Shown here: one piece after another, positions 7,997 through 16,602 of the stretch
Layout of the letters: the number at the start of each line of letters is the position of its first letter
How positions within the stretch are numbered: position 1 is the stretch's first letter
Assembly (NCBI RefSeq): GCF_004210305.1
Contig: NZ_SCFB01000006.1
Location: forward strand, 124,001-188,000
Length of the DNA stretch: 64,000 bases
Reading direction: 5' to 3'
From: Candidatus Finniella inopinata
GTDB lineage: Bacteria; Pseudomonadota; Alphaproteobacteria; Paracaedibacterales; CAIULA01
The notes under the pieces: model-generated
Told to the model about the DNA's origin: nothing
Seen by the model: the letters and a program-made list of their open reading frames with translations, nothing else
Database searches by the model: none
Made by a program: the position numbers and the translations under genes

Positions 7997-9376
7997 ATGA
8001 CAGTTTTATCGACCTTGCCAGATTCAACAGAATTACTGAAAATCCTGTGGAAAGAGGTTTCAGAAAAATTAATTCATGAGCTTGGAGAAACAGTTTTTAA
8101 AAGTTGGCTTCAGCCTTTAAATGTTGAAAATTTAGAAGATGGATGCCTGTATTTAACAGTACCTACACGTTTTGTTAAAGATTGGGTTTTGGCGAACTAT
8201 GGTGAAAAATTATTGTATCACTGGAAAGCGGCCTTGCCTGAGGTCAAAAAGCTTGCCATCAAGGTCCAATCCGTCGCCTCTGAAGGCTTAAAGATTTCCC
8301 CGCAAGACAGGTTTTCAAGCCCAGAAGAAACACTGGATGAACAGCGCGAAGACGTAGGCGCCGCTCTTGACAGCCGGTTTACATTTGAAAATTTTGTGGT
8401 TGGTAAGCCCAATGAGTTTGCCTATGCTGCAGCCCTTCGTGTTGCCGAGTCAGATGCTCCCTTATTCAACCCCTTGTTCCTTTATGGGGGAGTTGGTCTA
8501 GGTAAAACCCACCTTATGCACGCCATCGCATGGCATATTAAAAAAGTTCACCCCCAACGCAAGGTCATTTATCTGTCGGCCGAAAAATTTATGTATCAGT
8601 TTATTCGGGCGCTTCGTTATAAAGACACCGTTTCTTTTAAAGAACAATTTCGAACAGTCGATGTCTTGATGATTGATGATGTGCAGTTTATCGGTGGCAA
8701 GGAAACCACACAGGAGGAATTCTTCCATACGTTTAATGCCTTGGTTGACAATAACCGCCAGGTGATCATGTCGGCAGACAAATCCCCCTCTGATCTTGAA
8801 AAAATGGAGGAGCGTTTAAAATCACGGCTGGCTTGGGGATTGGTCGCTGACATCCATCCCACCACCTATGAACTTCGGCTGGGCGTTCTGCAAGCAAAAG
8901 CAGAGAGCATGAAGGTAGACGTGCCTAAGGAAGTCATGGAATTTTTGGCTTTTAAAATTAGTTCCAACATTCGCGAATTAGAGGGGGCCTTAAACCGAAT
9001 CGTGGCGCATGTAACTTTGGTAGGGCGCAACATCACCCTTGATACTACTCAAGATGTCTTACGAGATTTGTTACGGTCTAATGACCGGCGCCTATCTGTT
9101 GAAGATATCCAAAAACATGTTTGTGAGTTTTATAACGTCAAAATGTCGGATTTGCTATCAAGCCGCCGATTACAAAATATAGTGCGCCCTCGTCAAGTCG
9201 CCATGTATTTATCTAAAATATTAACATCAAAATCTTTACCGGAAATTGGACGAAAATTTAGTGGCCGCGATCATACAACTGTTTTGCATGCGGTGAAAAA
9301 AATTCAAGAAATTTCTGCCAAAGACGGGGAGTTTGCCAGCGACATAGACATCTTGCGTCGATCGCTGGAGAATTAA
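7997..9376 (+). CDS. dnaA: Chromosomal replication initiator DnaA
   Basis: The 459-residue AAA+ initiator has all four domains: the N-terminal helicase-loader domain (residues 1-85), a linker, the ATPase domain with Walker A GGVGLGKTH (164-172) and Walker B VLMIDDVQF, and the C-terminal DNA-binding domain with the DnaA signature GRDHTTVLHAVKKI. It unwinds oriC by binding DnaA boxes. Neither flank shows a cluster of consensus DnaA boxes, so I do not place the origin here. dnaN is not adjacent. Confidence 0.97.
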   Translation: MTVLSTLPDSTELLKILWKEVSEKLIHELGETVFKSWLQPLNVENLEDGCLYLTVPTRFVKDWVLANYGEKLLYHWKAALPEVKKLAIKVQSVASEGLKISPQDRFSSPEETLDEQREDVGAALDSRFTFENFVVGKPNEFAYAAALRVAESDAPLFNPLFLYGGVGLGKTHLMHAIAWHIKKVHPQRKVIYLSAEKFMYQFIRALRYKDTVSFKEQFRTVDVLMIDDVQFIGGKETTQEEFFHTFNALVDNNRQVIMSADKSPSDLEKMEERLKSRLAWGLVADIHPTTYELRLGVLQAKAESMKVDVPKEVMEFLAFKISSNIRELEGALNRIVAHVTLVGRNITLDTTQDVLRDLLRSNDRRLSVEDIQKHVCEFYNVKMSDLLSSRRLQNIVRPRQVAMYLSKILTSKSLPEIGRKFSGRDHTTVLHAVKKIQEISAKDGEFASDIDILRRSLEN

Positions 9377-9473
9377 AACTGGACAAATACGGCCAAATTC
9401 AATACATATAGTTGGCATTGGGTGTACGTAATTATCATGTTTATTATAGACTATTTTGTATCGGAGAGTAGAA

Positions 9474-9554
9474 ATGCAAAAACATAAGAATGCTAGACAA
9501 GTTTCTACAAGAAAGTCAAAATTGTTCTCGCTCAATTTTAAACTGACTAGGTAA
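9474..9554 (+). CDS. Putative 26-residue basic leader peptide
   Basis: A short frame starts with ATG preceded by a good GGAGAG ribosome-binding site (9463-9468) and encodes 26 residues rich in Lys and Arg (MQKHKNARQVSTRKSK and on). Its stop codon ends 6 bases before the ATG of the OPA transporter. The transporter has no other clear ribosome-binding site, so translation of the two could be coupled. No homologue is known to me. Confidence 0.4.
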   Translation: MQKHKNARQVSTRKSKLFSLNFKLTR

Positions 9555-9560
9555 GCGTTT

Positions 9561-10892
9561 ATGGTGCCTTCTTATATTATTACCTCTATACCTCCCTTAG
9601 ACTCCGCTGATAATCGTCCCGCCTACAAATACTGGCGGATACGAATCATGTATTCGATGATGATAGGGTACGCAGGGTTTTATTTGCTACGGCAAAATTT
9701 CACCATGGCTATCCCCTCTATGCAAAGTGAATTGGGATACAGTAAAACCCAGATTGGGCTCATTATCACCCTAGCTGCTATTGTTTATGGTTTGGGGAAA
9801 GGCCTTAGCGGTTTGTTAAGTGACCGCAGTAATGCGCGTTATTTCATGACCTTTGGTTTGTTGATGTCTGCGGTTATGAACTTCTTCATGGGCATGAGCT
9901 CTAGTCTGACTCTTTTCATGGTTCTGTGGACCCTTAATTCCATCTTCCAGTCAATGGGATGGCCACCGTGCGCCCGGTTGTTAACCCATTGGTTCAGCCC
10001 CAAGGAAATTGCCACCAAATGGGCATTATGGAATACCTCTCAACAAATTGGGGGGGGAATTGTGCTTATTTCCGCCCCGTTCTTAATTGAACATTTTGGC
10101 TGGCGGTATGTTTTTTATGTACCCAGTATTTTTTGTATTTTTTTGGCAGCATTTTTGTTCAATCGTCTGCGCGACACACCTGAATCATTAGGATTGCCGT
10201 CCATTGAATCCCATCACGGTCTTTCCAATGGTGTTGAGGATGAAGAAGATGAACGCCTGTCTATGCGCCAAATTATGTTTGATAAGGTTATGAAGAATAA
10301 GCTTGTCTGGTACGTTTGCTTTGCCAATTTCTTTTTATACATTGTGCGTATGGCCGTGTTTTATTGGGCGCCCACATTCTTGCGGGAATTCAAAGGCAGC
10401 TCTTTGTATATGGCGGGATGGCAGGCGGCCGCCTTTGACCTGACAGGGATGTTTGGGGGCCTTGTGGCGGGTTATCTGTCAGACAAAGTTTTTGAAGGCC
10501 ACCGGGGCCAAGTAGGGTCCATTTTCATGGTTCTTTCCTGTCTATGCGTTGTATTGTTGTGGAAATCACCCGTTGAATCAGCGTGGCTGCACTTTATTGG
10601 CATGATGGCGATTGGCTTTTTGGTTTCAGGTCCGCAGATTTTGGTGGGTGTCGCAGCTACCGACTTCGCATCAAAAAAGGCGGCAGGAGCTGCCTCTGGT
10701 TTAACGGGAACTTTTGGATACCTGGGCACAGCCATTACAGGCGTTGGCATCGGATTTATTGTTGACTATTCAGGTTGGGACGATGCGTTTTTGTTGGTGA
10801 CCGTATCGGCCCTTTTAAGCGCGTTCTTTTTTGCCCTGACATGGAACCACCGCGCTAAAGTTTTGGAAGAAGCCTACGACGAGAAGTTGTAG
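9561..10892 (+). CDS. MFS transporter, organophosphate:phosphate antiporter (OPA) family
   Basis: The 443-residue, 12-segment membrane protein matches the GlpT/UhpT/UhpC branch. It has an early Tyr/Arg-rich helix (YAGFYLLRQNFTMAIPSM), GLGKGLSGLLSDRSNARYFM after helix 2, GWPPCARLLTHWF before helix 4, and RDTPESLGLP in the central loop. Family members exchange host or medium sugar phosphates or glycerol-3-phosphate for inorganic phosphate. In intracellular bacteria such carriers take phosphorylated metabolites from the host cytosol; that role is an inference here. The exact substrate cannot be assigned. Confidence 0.88.
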   Translation: MVPSYIITSIPPLDSADNRPAYKYWRIRIMYSMMIGYAGFYLLRQNFTMAIPSMQSELGYSKTQIGLIITLAAIVYGLGKGLSGLLSDRSNARYFMTFGLLMSAVMNFFMGMSSSLTLFMVLWTLNSIFQSMGWPPCARLLTHWFSPKEIATKWALWNTSQQIGGGIVLISAPFLIEHFGWRYVFYVPSIFCIFLAAFLFNRLRDTPESLGLPSIESHHGLSNGVEDEEDERLSMRQIMFDKVMKNKLVWYVCFANFFLYIVRMAVFYWAPTFLREFKGSSLYMAGWQAAAFDLTGMFGGLVAGYLSDKVFEGHRGQVGSIFMVLSCLCVVLLWKSPVESAWLHFIGMMAIGFLVSGPQILVGVAATDFASKKAAGAASGLTGTFGYLGTAITGVGIGFIVDYSGWDDAFLLVTVSALLSAFFFALTWNHRAKVLEEAYDEKL

Positions 10893-10962
10893 CCTCTCCA
10901 ATGATGGCAAGATCTGTTTGGAAACAACGCACTAAAGGCTTACGATTTGAAAGTTGTCCGTG

Positions 10963-11622
10963 CTAAAACACAGACAAAATCACACAGGTTGGCGAATCAA
11001 CTTGCAGGTTCAGATGGTCTCCTTGGACGCATTGGCCCAGTGGAACGCCCTGTCCTTCCATAACCCTTATGTTTCCTTGGGTAGGGTTCAGATTACCCCC
11101 TTCTTCGGCTTTACTTTTAAGTTGCTGGGCCTGTTTTGGCGTTAACAACCCCCCATTTGCTTGATCACCATTTTCTTTGCCAAGTCTTATCCAGTGCCCC
11201 CGACAGGCATCATTTGGTTGAAAAACAACGCTGTACTTTCCGCCAAATTTTGAAGTTGGGGCAGTGGGGCTGCCCAATTGTCCAGCCTTGTTTAAATGCT
11301 GCCAAAACGCATTTACTTCATCCCCCTCAATAATGCCATTTCCATTACCATTCGCAACGCCCGAGCCAAAATGCGTAACGGCATGAGGATCATCACCGGG
11401 TAGAGCGCCATAGGTTTCTTGATACATGTGTATAGCCAAGCGAAACCGATTAATATCATTCATGACAGACCGAATTTTTGCCGATTCCAGTAAATCTTGG
11501 CCTTTGAAAACCGCGCCAGCAATGATGCCGATGACCATCAAGACAACGGCTAATTCAATAAGCGTAAAGCCCGGCATAGTAGCTATCCGAGAGAAACCAA
11601 AGTGTTTCCTTGTTACAATCAT
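10963..11622 (-). CDS. Type IV pilin / type II pseudopilin-like protein
   Basis: The 219-residue product carries the class III prepilin signal: a short basic leader, then cleavage context PG|FTLIEL with the conserved Glu at position +5, followed by a hydrophobic helix. The 11622 ATG has an AAGG sequence 8 bases upstream. The globular part has paired Cys residues and a Gly/Asn-rich loop (GVANGNGNGI) that looks metal- or surface-binding. No other pilus or type II secretion genes are adjacent, so it is an orphan subunit here. It is convergent with the OPA transporter. Confidence 0.8.
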   Translation of the reverse strand: MIVTRKHFGFSRIATMPGFTLIELAVVLMVIGIIAGAVFKGQDLLESAKIRSVMNDINRFRLAIHMYQETYGALPGDDPHAVTHFGSGVANGNGNGIIEGDEVNAFWQHLNKAGQLGSPTAPTSKFGGKYSVVFQPNDACRGHWIRLGKENGDQANGGLLTPKQAQQLKSKAEEGGNLNPTQGNIRVMEGQGVPLGQCVQGDHLNLQVDSPTCVILSVF

Positions 11623-11936
11623 TCTAAAACCTTAAGTTTTTAAAAAAGTATCGTTTAGTTTGCTAGGTTTGAGTGCGTTGATCAAATAAAATTTGTCGAA
11701 AATTTGTTTTTTCTTAGGTGTAAATTTTATTCACAATTAAAACGATCTTCTATGAATTTACGTTTTGTTAACGCCCTGTTCTAAAATGAAGTGCAACACC
11801 AAGAAAATCCTTGGGCTGTCTTACACCACTCGAGGCGTTCCAAAAAAATTTACCAGGTGTTGCACTTCAGACTTGAATGCGGCAACTAATTTTAGGTAAA
11901 ATTATAAATACTGTTAATTATTAGAGTTTTTAAAAA
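11623..11936. other. Intergenic region holding an inverted-repeat element
   Basis: This 314-base AT-rich gap separates the divergent pilin-like and secreted-protein genes. It must contain both promoters; I could not define these. Its only clear structure is the 14-bp inverted repeat reported separately. Confidence 0.6.
11787..11869. repeat. 83-bp element with 14-bp perfect inverted repeats
   Basis: TGAAGTGCAACACC at 11787-11800 is repeated exactly, inverted, at 11856-11869 as GGTGTTGCACTTCA, with a 55-base interior. The interior contains a smaller hairpin (CCAAG/CTTGG). The arrangement could be a miniature inverted-repeat element or a pair of transposon ends; the arms resemble ends I associate with IS30-type elements, but this is only an impression. 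There is no T-tract, so it is not a standard terminator. Confidence 0.55.
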
Positions 11937-12386
11937 ATGAAATTTTCTTCTTTGTGTGTTCTAATTCCTTTCTTAGCAAGTCTAGCCTATGCATCAGACT
12001 CGTCACCAGATGGTTACGTGCAGGGAAAACCTATTAGAACCATTTTAATCAACCCTAATAACGAACCTTCTGCAGAAAACTTTTTCAAGGGAAAAGATTT
12101 GGTCAAAGGCGAGTTATTTAACTTTCAAAAAGGCCTTGATGTGGATGAAAAAACGTTAAAAGTTAGCAAGATTGATTGGTGGGTTATTGGCGACGATAAA
12201 GAACCAAAAGGAACTGTTGATAAGTTGTCAGACATTCCTTATGAGACCTTAAAAGCTTTTTTTTCTACAATTCAGAATGACAAGACTACAAATGATAAGA
12301 CTATTTATGTCTTTGCCTCTTGTTACCCCATCCCCGAAAAGGAAATCGGTATCCTGATTTATACCGTCCCAAGCGACCCTAATTGA
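11937..12386 (+). CDS. Small secreted protein of unknown function
   Basis: The 149-residue product starts with a signal peptide (MKFSSLCVLIPFLASLAYA, with cleavage likely after AYA). The rest is hydrophilic and lysine-rich, with a DWWVIGDDKEPKG motif in the middle and one C-terminal Cys. It is probably periplasmic or exported. I see no recognisable domain. It precedes the ABC exporter by 159 bases and is not clearly co-transcribed with it. Confidence 0.6.
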   Translation: MKFSSLCVLIPFLASLAYASDSSPDGYVQGKPIRTILINPNNEPSAENFFKGKDLVKGELFNFQKGLDVDEKTLKVSKIDWWVIGDDKEPKGTVDKLSDIPYETLKAFFSTIQNDKTTNDKTIYVFASCYPIPEKEIGILIYTVPSDPN

Positions 12387-12545
12387 ACCTGTGTCATTAG
12401 TGCTTAGATTCGAATAACAATATAGCCGAAAGAACCAAAATACATTTCTAAAAAAAAGAGTGCAAGTGTATATTAGTAATTAATAATTAAGGCAGTTACA
12501 CGTCTCCTCACGTTCTGCCAGTCTTTATACTGAATCGGTTATTTT

Positions 12546-14309
12546 ATGCATTTGCCTCATACTCCGTCTGCCTTTTTGTGGCGTTACGTAAAGCTTTTCA
12601 GGGGGCAATTCATTTGTCTGGTGGCCTTTATGTTGATCTGGGCCTTAAACGAATCTTTATTCCCTTATTTTTTGAAATTGTTCGTAGAAGGCGTTACCCA
12701 TGTGGATCCCGCTGGCTCTTTATGGGAAAACTTTAAATTCCCGATTGTTGGGATAACAGTCTGCTGGCTAACCATGGAAATTGCCATGCGTCTTTCAGGA
12801 GTTATATCTTATTACTTATACCCTGCATTTAGAGCCAAAATGCGCGAAGACACGTTTGACTGGGTAAAAGACCAGTCAGTCGATTACTTTTCATCGAACC
12901 TAGCGGGCAGCATTGGGGCAAAAATTGCCGATATCCCCAAAAGCAGCCATCAGATTATCGATCATTTTATTTGGTATGTTATCGCCATCTTCTTCGTTTT
13001 TGTCAGTTCCATTGTAGTGGTTGCGCAGGCCAGTTTTGTATTTACGGCTTTAATAACCCTTTGGTGTGCCACCCACATGGGGATCACCTTTTACTATCTA
13101 GAGGAAGTGCAAAGTAAATCCTCTGACCACTATGAATCCATAGCCACATTAAATGGCGAAACAGTTGATATCATTAATAATGCAAGCAGTATGAAGTTTT
13201 TCTCTCGGGTTGGTTTTGAAACGCAACGGATAAAAACGTTCCAGGCAACGGAAATAAAAAAATCTAAAAGCGCCACCTGGGCCATTCAAAAGGTTGATTT
13301 TTTCAGAGGATTTGCTGCCCTATGTTTCATGCTGACTACAATTTCTTTGTTATTAAAAGGTTGGAAAGATGGCTGGCTTAGCGTCGGAGATTTTCCTCTT
13401 GTCGCTATGACAAGCTTTAATCTATTGGGACTGATATGGCATATGAGCATGACGTTGGTCGATATATTTCAAGATATCGGTATCCTTCGCGGTTCTTTGT
13501 CTTTATTGCGGCATGAACATTCCGTGCAGGACAAACCGACGGCTCTTGAAATTTCTGTCCCATACGGAGAAATAGAGTTTAAAAATGTTGTCTTTGGGTA
13601 TCGTAAAAATATGCCTTTGTTTTCGGGGCTGTCGGTTCGTATCAAAGCCCTTGAAAAAGTTGGCCTGGTGGGGTTTTCAGGGTCCGGCAAAACCACCTTT
13701 GTGAATCTGATTTTGCGTGCCTTTGACATTGGCAGCGGGGAGATTTTGATTGATGGGCAGAATATAGCCAATGTCACCCAGGCGTCATTGCGGGAACACG
13801 TCACCCTGATCCCCCAGGACACCAACCTGTTCCATCGGTCAGTTAAAGAAAACCTGACCTATGGGAATTTAAACGCCACCGATGAAGAAATTGAGGCAGC
13901 TGCCCGAAAAGCCCATTGTCATGGCTTCATTCAGAAACTGGAAAACGGTTATGACACTGTGGTTGGTGAGCGGGGATTGAAACTTTCAGGCGGACAACGG
14001 CAACGTTTGGCCATTGCCCGGGCGTTTTTAAAGAACACGCCGATCTTACTTTTAGATGAGGCGACTTCTGCCTTAGATTCCGAAACCGAGAAAGACATTC
14101 AGGTCAGTTTGCTTGAATTGATGGCGAACAAAACAACCCTTATTGTGGCTCATCGCCTTTCAACCTTAAAACATATGGATCGTATTTTGGTTTTTGATAA
14201 AGGCCAAATTATTGAAGAAGGTTCACAAAAGGAGCTTTTGAAAAAAGGCGGCCACTTTGCCCATCTGTGGTCTTTGCAACACGAAGGTTTTTTGCCCGAT
14301 AAAGAGTAA
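12546..14309 (+). CDS. ABC exporter, fused permease and ATPase (MsbA-like)
   Basis: The 587-residue half-transporter has a six-helix exporter domain (about residues 20-320) followed by an ATPase domain. The ATPase has Walker A GFSGSGKTT, the Q-loop in LIPQDTNLF, signature LSGGQRQR, Walker B ILLLDEATSALD and the switch His in AHRLST. All catalytic motifs are intact. It would act as a homodimer in the inner membrane exporting a lipid, peptide or drug; the substrate cannot be read from sequence. It is flanked by small secreted-protein genes. Confidence 0.9.
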   Translation: MHLPHTPSAFLWRYVKLFRGQFICLVAFMLIWALNESLFPYFLKLFVEGVTHVDPAGSLWENFKFPIVGITVCWLTMEIAMRLSGVISYYLYPAFRAKMREDTFDWVKDQSVDYFSSNLAGSIGAKIADIPKSSHQIIDHFIWYVIAIFFVFVSSIVVVAQASFVFTALITLWCATHMGITFYYLEEVQSKSSDHYESIATLNGETVDIINNASSMKFFSRVGFETQRIKTFQATEIKKSKSATWAIQKVDFFRGFAALCFMLTTISLLLKGWKDGWLSVGDFPLVAMTSFNLLGLIWHMSMTLVDIFQDIGILRGSLSLLRHEHSVQDKPTALEISVPYGEIEFKNVVFGYRKNMPLFSGLSVRIKALEKVGLVGFSGSGKTTFVNLILRAFDIGSGEILIDGQNIANVTQASLREHVTLIPQDTNLFHRSVKENLTYGNLNATDEEIEAAARKAHCHGFIQKLENGYDTVVGERGLKLSGGQRQRLAIARAFLKNTPILLLDEATSALDSETEKDIQVSLLELMANKTTLIVAHRLSTLKHMDRILVFDKGQIIEEGSQKELLKKGGHFAHLWSLQHEGFLPDKE

Positions 14310-14383
14310 AGCTGTTTATATTTTTGCTAAAATGGAGTATAAAGTGAGGGACAGTTAGTTATCAGTAAAAGTAGGAGGATAAA

Positions 14384-15118
14384 ATGAAAAAATTATCAAT
14401 CAGGTTAGTTTATTGCTTAACAATCCTAAACATCTTTTCTTGTGAAATTTCAGCAAGTAGCTCTAGTTCTAGCGCAGATCTAAAGGATTTCACGGCCGCG
14501 GGGTTCACGGTTCAACCGTTAAGTGCGCTGGTGTCACCCTCGGAAGATTCTTTCCAGGGCAAATTGGTCAAACATTATAAGAGCGCTGAACGTGTCTTTG
14601 TTGTGACTAACTACCCAAAAGCTACGGGCAAAACTGAAACGAATTATGCTCCCCTTAGAGCTGCTGGGACTCCCTTCGATACCGTTGTTATGTCCCGACT
14701 CAAGGAAGAAGCAGACGGAACCTCTGACCTGCCACGCATTCTGGGCAGTTGGATTCAAACCGGGTTTTCTTCCCATGCCATAGTGACACTGGATGGAACA
14801 ATTGCCTGGTGGGTTGATCCAACGCGGTGTAAAGGACAAATGGCTGGACCATGGAATGCCCATTCTGTTGAGGTTCTGGTTGCTACAGATTCTGGTCAGA
14901 ATCTTGCTGATGCTCAAATCCGTTCCCTTGGGTCCATAGTTAGTTTTGCCCAGGCTGTGGGAGAAGAAATCAAGCATCTGGTTTCCCACGGAGAAGCCCG
15001 CGGTTCAGAATCAGAAGGGACTATCGTGAATCTTGATAAGGCCAGACAGGATTTAGGATTAACGAAAAACCCGAAAGCGGAACATAACCAAACTGCTCTA
15101 GATGAAAAGAAATCCTAG
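14384..15118 (+). CDS. Secreted protein with an amidase_2-like (degenerate?) domain
   Basis: The 244-residue product has a signal peptide followed directly by a serine-rich linker (SASSSSSSADL). The middle resembles the N-acetylmuramoyl-alanine amidase / PGRP fold: SSHAIVTLDGTIAWWVD corresponds to the strand with a zinc-ligand His, WNAHSVEVLV to the NSxSIGIELV strand, and LADAQIRSL to the following helix. The first zinc His expected in the opening strand (FVVTNYP) appears to be replaced. It may therefore be an inactive peptidoglycan-binding relative. The assignment is tentative. GGAGG lies just upstream of the ATG. Confidence 0.5.
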   Translation: MKKLSIRLVYCLTILNIFSCEISASSSSSSADLKDFTAAGFTVQPLSALVSPSEDSFQGKLVKHYKSAERVFVVTNYPKATGKTETNYAPLRAAGTPFDTVVMSRLKEEADGTSDLPRILGSWIQTGFSSHAIVTLDGTIAWWVDPTRCKGQMAGPWNAHSVEVLVATDSGQNLADAQIRSLGSIVSFAQAVGEEIKHLVSHGEARGSESEGTIVNLDKARQDLGLTKNPKAEHNQTALDEKKS

Positions 15119-15445
15119 AATCACTAAGGAGGTGCGAAGCAGTTAGTAGCTGTTTCGCGCCCCTGCCTTTAACCGCGTCTATTCCTCGTGAAATTTCTTC
15201 ATATTGCCTTTGATGTTCTTAAAAACAGCCACCTTTTCAAGCTTAAATTAGAACTTAAAACATACGTAAAATTGTCAGAAAATTTCGTTGCACCAATCGA
15301 AGAAGTTGTATCTCACTTAACACCTATTTTGTGTCCAATTTTCTAGGATCACTATAGTTCTTGTGGTGATCGTATCTTTCCCTCTTGCCGATTTGCAAAT
15401 TGTGGTGTGTCATAAAAAGATAGCATTCATAGTAAGAAACGCTTT
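15119..15445. other. Intergenic region before tssA with two dyads
   Basis: This 327-base gap contains a hairpin just after the amidase-like gene (reported separately) and a dyad GATCAC (15347-15352) / GTGATC (15366-15371) about 75 bases upstream of the tssA-like ATG. The second dyad could be an operator. No open frame with a ribosome-binding site was seen. Confidence 0.5.
15131..15161 (+). terminator. Hairpin after the amidase-like gene
   Basis: GGTGCGAAGCAG (15131-15142) pairs with CTGTTTCGCGCC (15150-15161) across a 7-base loop, with one G-T pair. It lies 13 bases after the stop codon. There is no strong T-run, so it may be a stabilising stem instead of an intrinsic terminator. Confidence 0.45.
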
Positions 15446-16564
15446 ATGTCAGCAACTGTGCGATCAAAGGTCGATTTTCCAACTCTTATTTCTCCCTTAC
15501 AAGAAGGGGGTGAAGCGGGCGTTTATTTAAGATATGATCTTGTGTACGATCAAATTCGTGAAGCCAGACGAGAGGAAGACAGCAGCCTCTCCCAGGGCAT
15601 TTGGCAAACAGAATTTAAACGGGCCGATTGGCCTTTGGTCGAGAAACTGTGCGTTGAGACCCTGTCAACACGATCAAAAGACTTGCAAATTGCCGCCTGG
15701 CTGACCGAAGCCTGGATTGTGCTTGATCAGTTAAAGGGGGCCATCCAAGGCATTACCCTTATTACCAATCTGTGCACAACTTATTGGCCCGCCCTGTATC
15801 CGGTGTTGGAAGACGACGATTCTGAATCTGTTGAACAACGCCTGAGTCTGTTTGAATGGATGGATGAACATTTTGCCAATCGGCTATTATTTTCACCGTT
15901 AACCTATTGCGAGGCTGATCCTGCGTTATCGTCCCTTTCGTTGGCTGATTGGTTGTCAGCTACTAATTTAGAAGTGATTGCTAAAAGAACCCCCGACGGT
16001 AAAAACCTGATTACCCAGGCGGAAAATCAGGGAAACGTTACGTTAAATCGGTTTCGAAAAGCTTTAGAATTGACGGCAGCTGATCACTTACAAACCTTAT
16101 TAGACCAATTTTCCCAATTGCTACATGGTTTAGATACCCTTTGCCATCAGTTGAAAGCCCTCGTAAATAACCAAGCACCCAGCTTTAATAAATTAAGAAA
16201 TATCTCGGAAGAGATTGTTCGGATTCTAAAAACAAGTTTTGAACAAAAATTACAACAGGCGCTTAAAGAAGACGCGCCCAACCTACCTTTATTCGAAAAT
16301 ACACTTGTACCTCCGACAGATCCCATTCCCTCACAGAATCCGGACGTGGTCACCATTTCTGAACGTCATGACGCCTATCAAGCTTTAAAAGATATAGGCG
16401 GATTTTTAAAATCCCTGGACGGCCACAGTCCAGCCCCCTATCTGCTTGAACTGATTGTGTCCTGGGAGAATAAAACGTTGGTTGAGATTCTGTCCGATAT
16501 CGGCAAGGGAAATCAAGAAGGACATGTGTTACTAAGATTATTAGCTAATGCCATCAAAACGTGA
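15446..16564 (+). CDS. tssA: Type VI secretion system protein TssA-like (ImpA N-terminal domain)
   Basis: The 372-residue protein has the ImpA_N domain over about the first 130 residues: a GVYLRYDLVYDQIREARREE segment, then WQTEFKRADWPLVEKLCVETL, then a DLQIAAWLTEAW helix and YWPALYP. These are the hallmarks of TssA, which organises baseplate assembly and sheath polymerisation in type VI secretion. The C-terminal half is helical and less typical. No tssB, tssC or tssM is in the window, so the system must be encoded elsewhere or be incomplete. Confidence 0.82.
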   Translation: MSATVRSKVDFPTLISPLQEGGEAGVYLRYDLVYDQIREARREEDSSLSQGIWQTEFKRADWPLVEKLCVETLSTRSKDLQIAAWLTEAWIVLDQLKGAIQGITLITNLCTTYWPALYPVLEDDDSESVEQRLSLFEWMDEHFANRLLFSPLTYCEADPALSSLSLADWLSATNLEVIAKRTPDGKNLITQAENQGNVTLNRFRKALELTAADHLQTLLDQFSQLLHGLDTLCHQLKALVNNQAPSFNKLRNISEEIVRILKTSFEQKLQQALKEDAPNLPLFENTLVPPTDPIPSQNPDVVTISERHDAYQALKDIGGFLKSLDGHSPAPYLLELIVSWENKTLVEILSDIGKGNQEGHVLLRLLANAIKT

Positions 16565-16602
16565 TATAAATCACCAAATTTAGTTTGTGAGTGAGCAAGT
16601 CA

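Noticed and set aside
9412..9447. Promoter-like TTGGCA and TATTAT or TATCAT boxes before the leader ORF
   Set aside because: No combination has good spacing (15 or 24 bases), so I could not support it.
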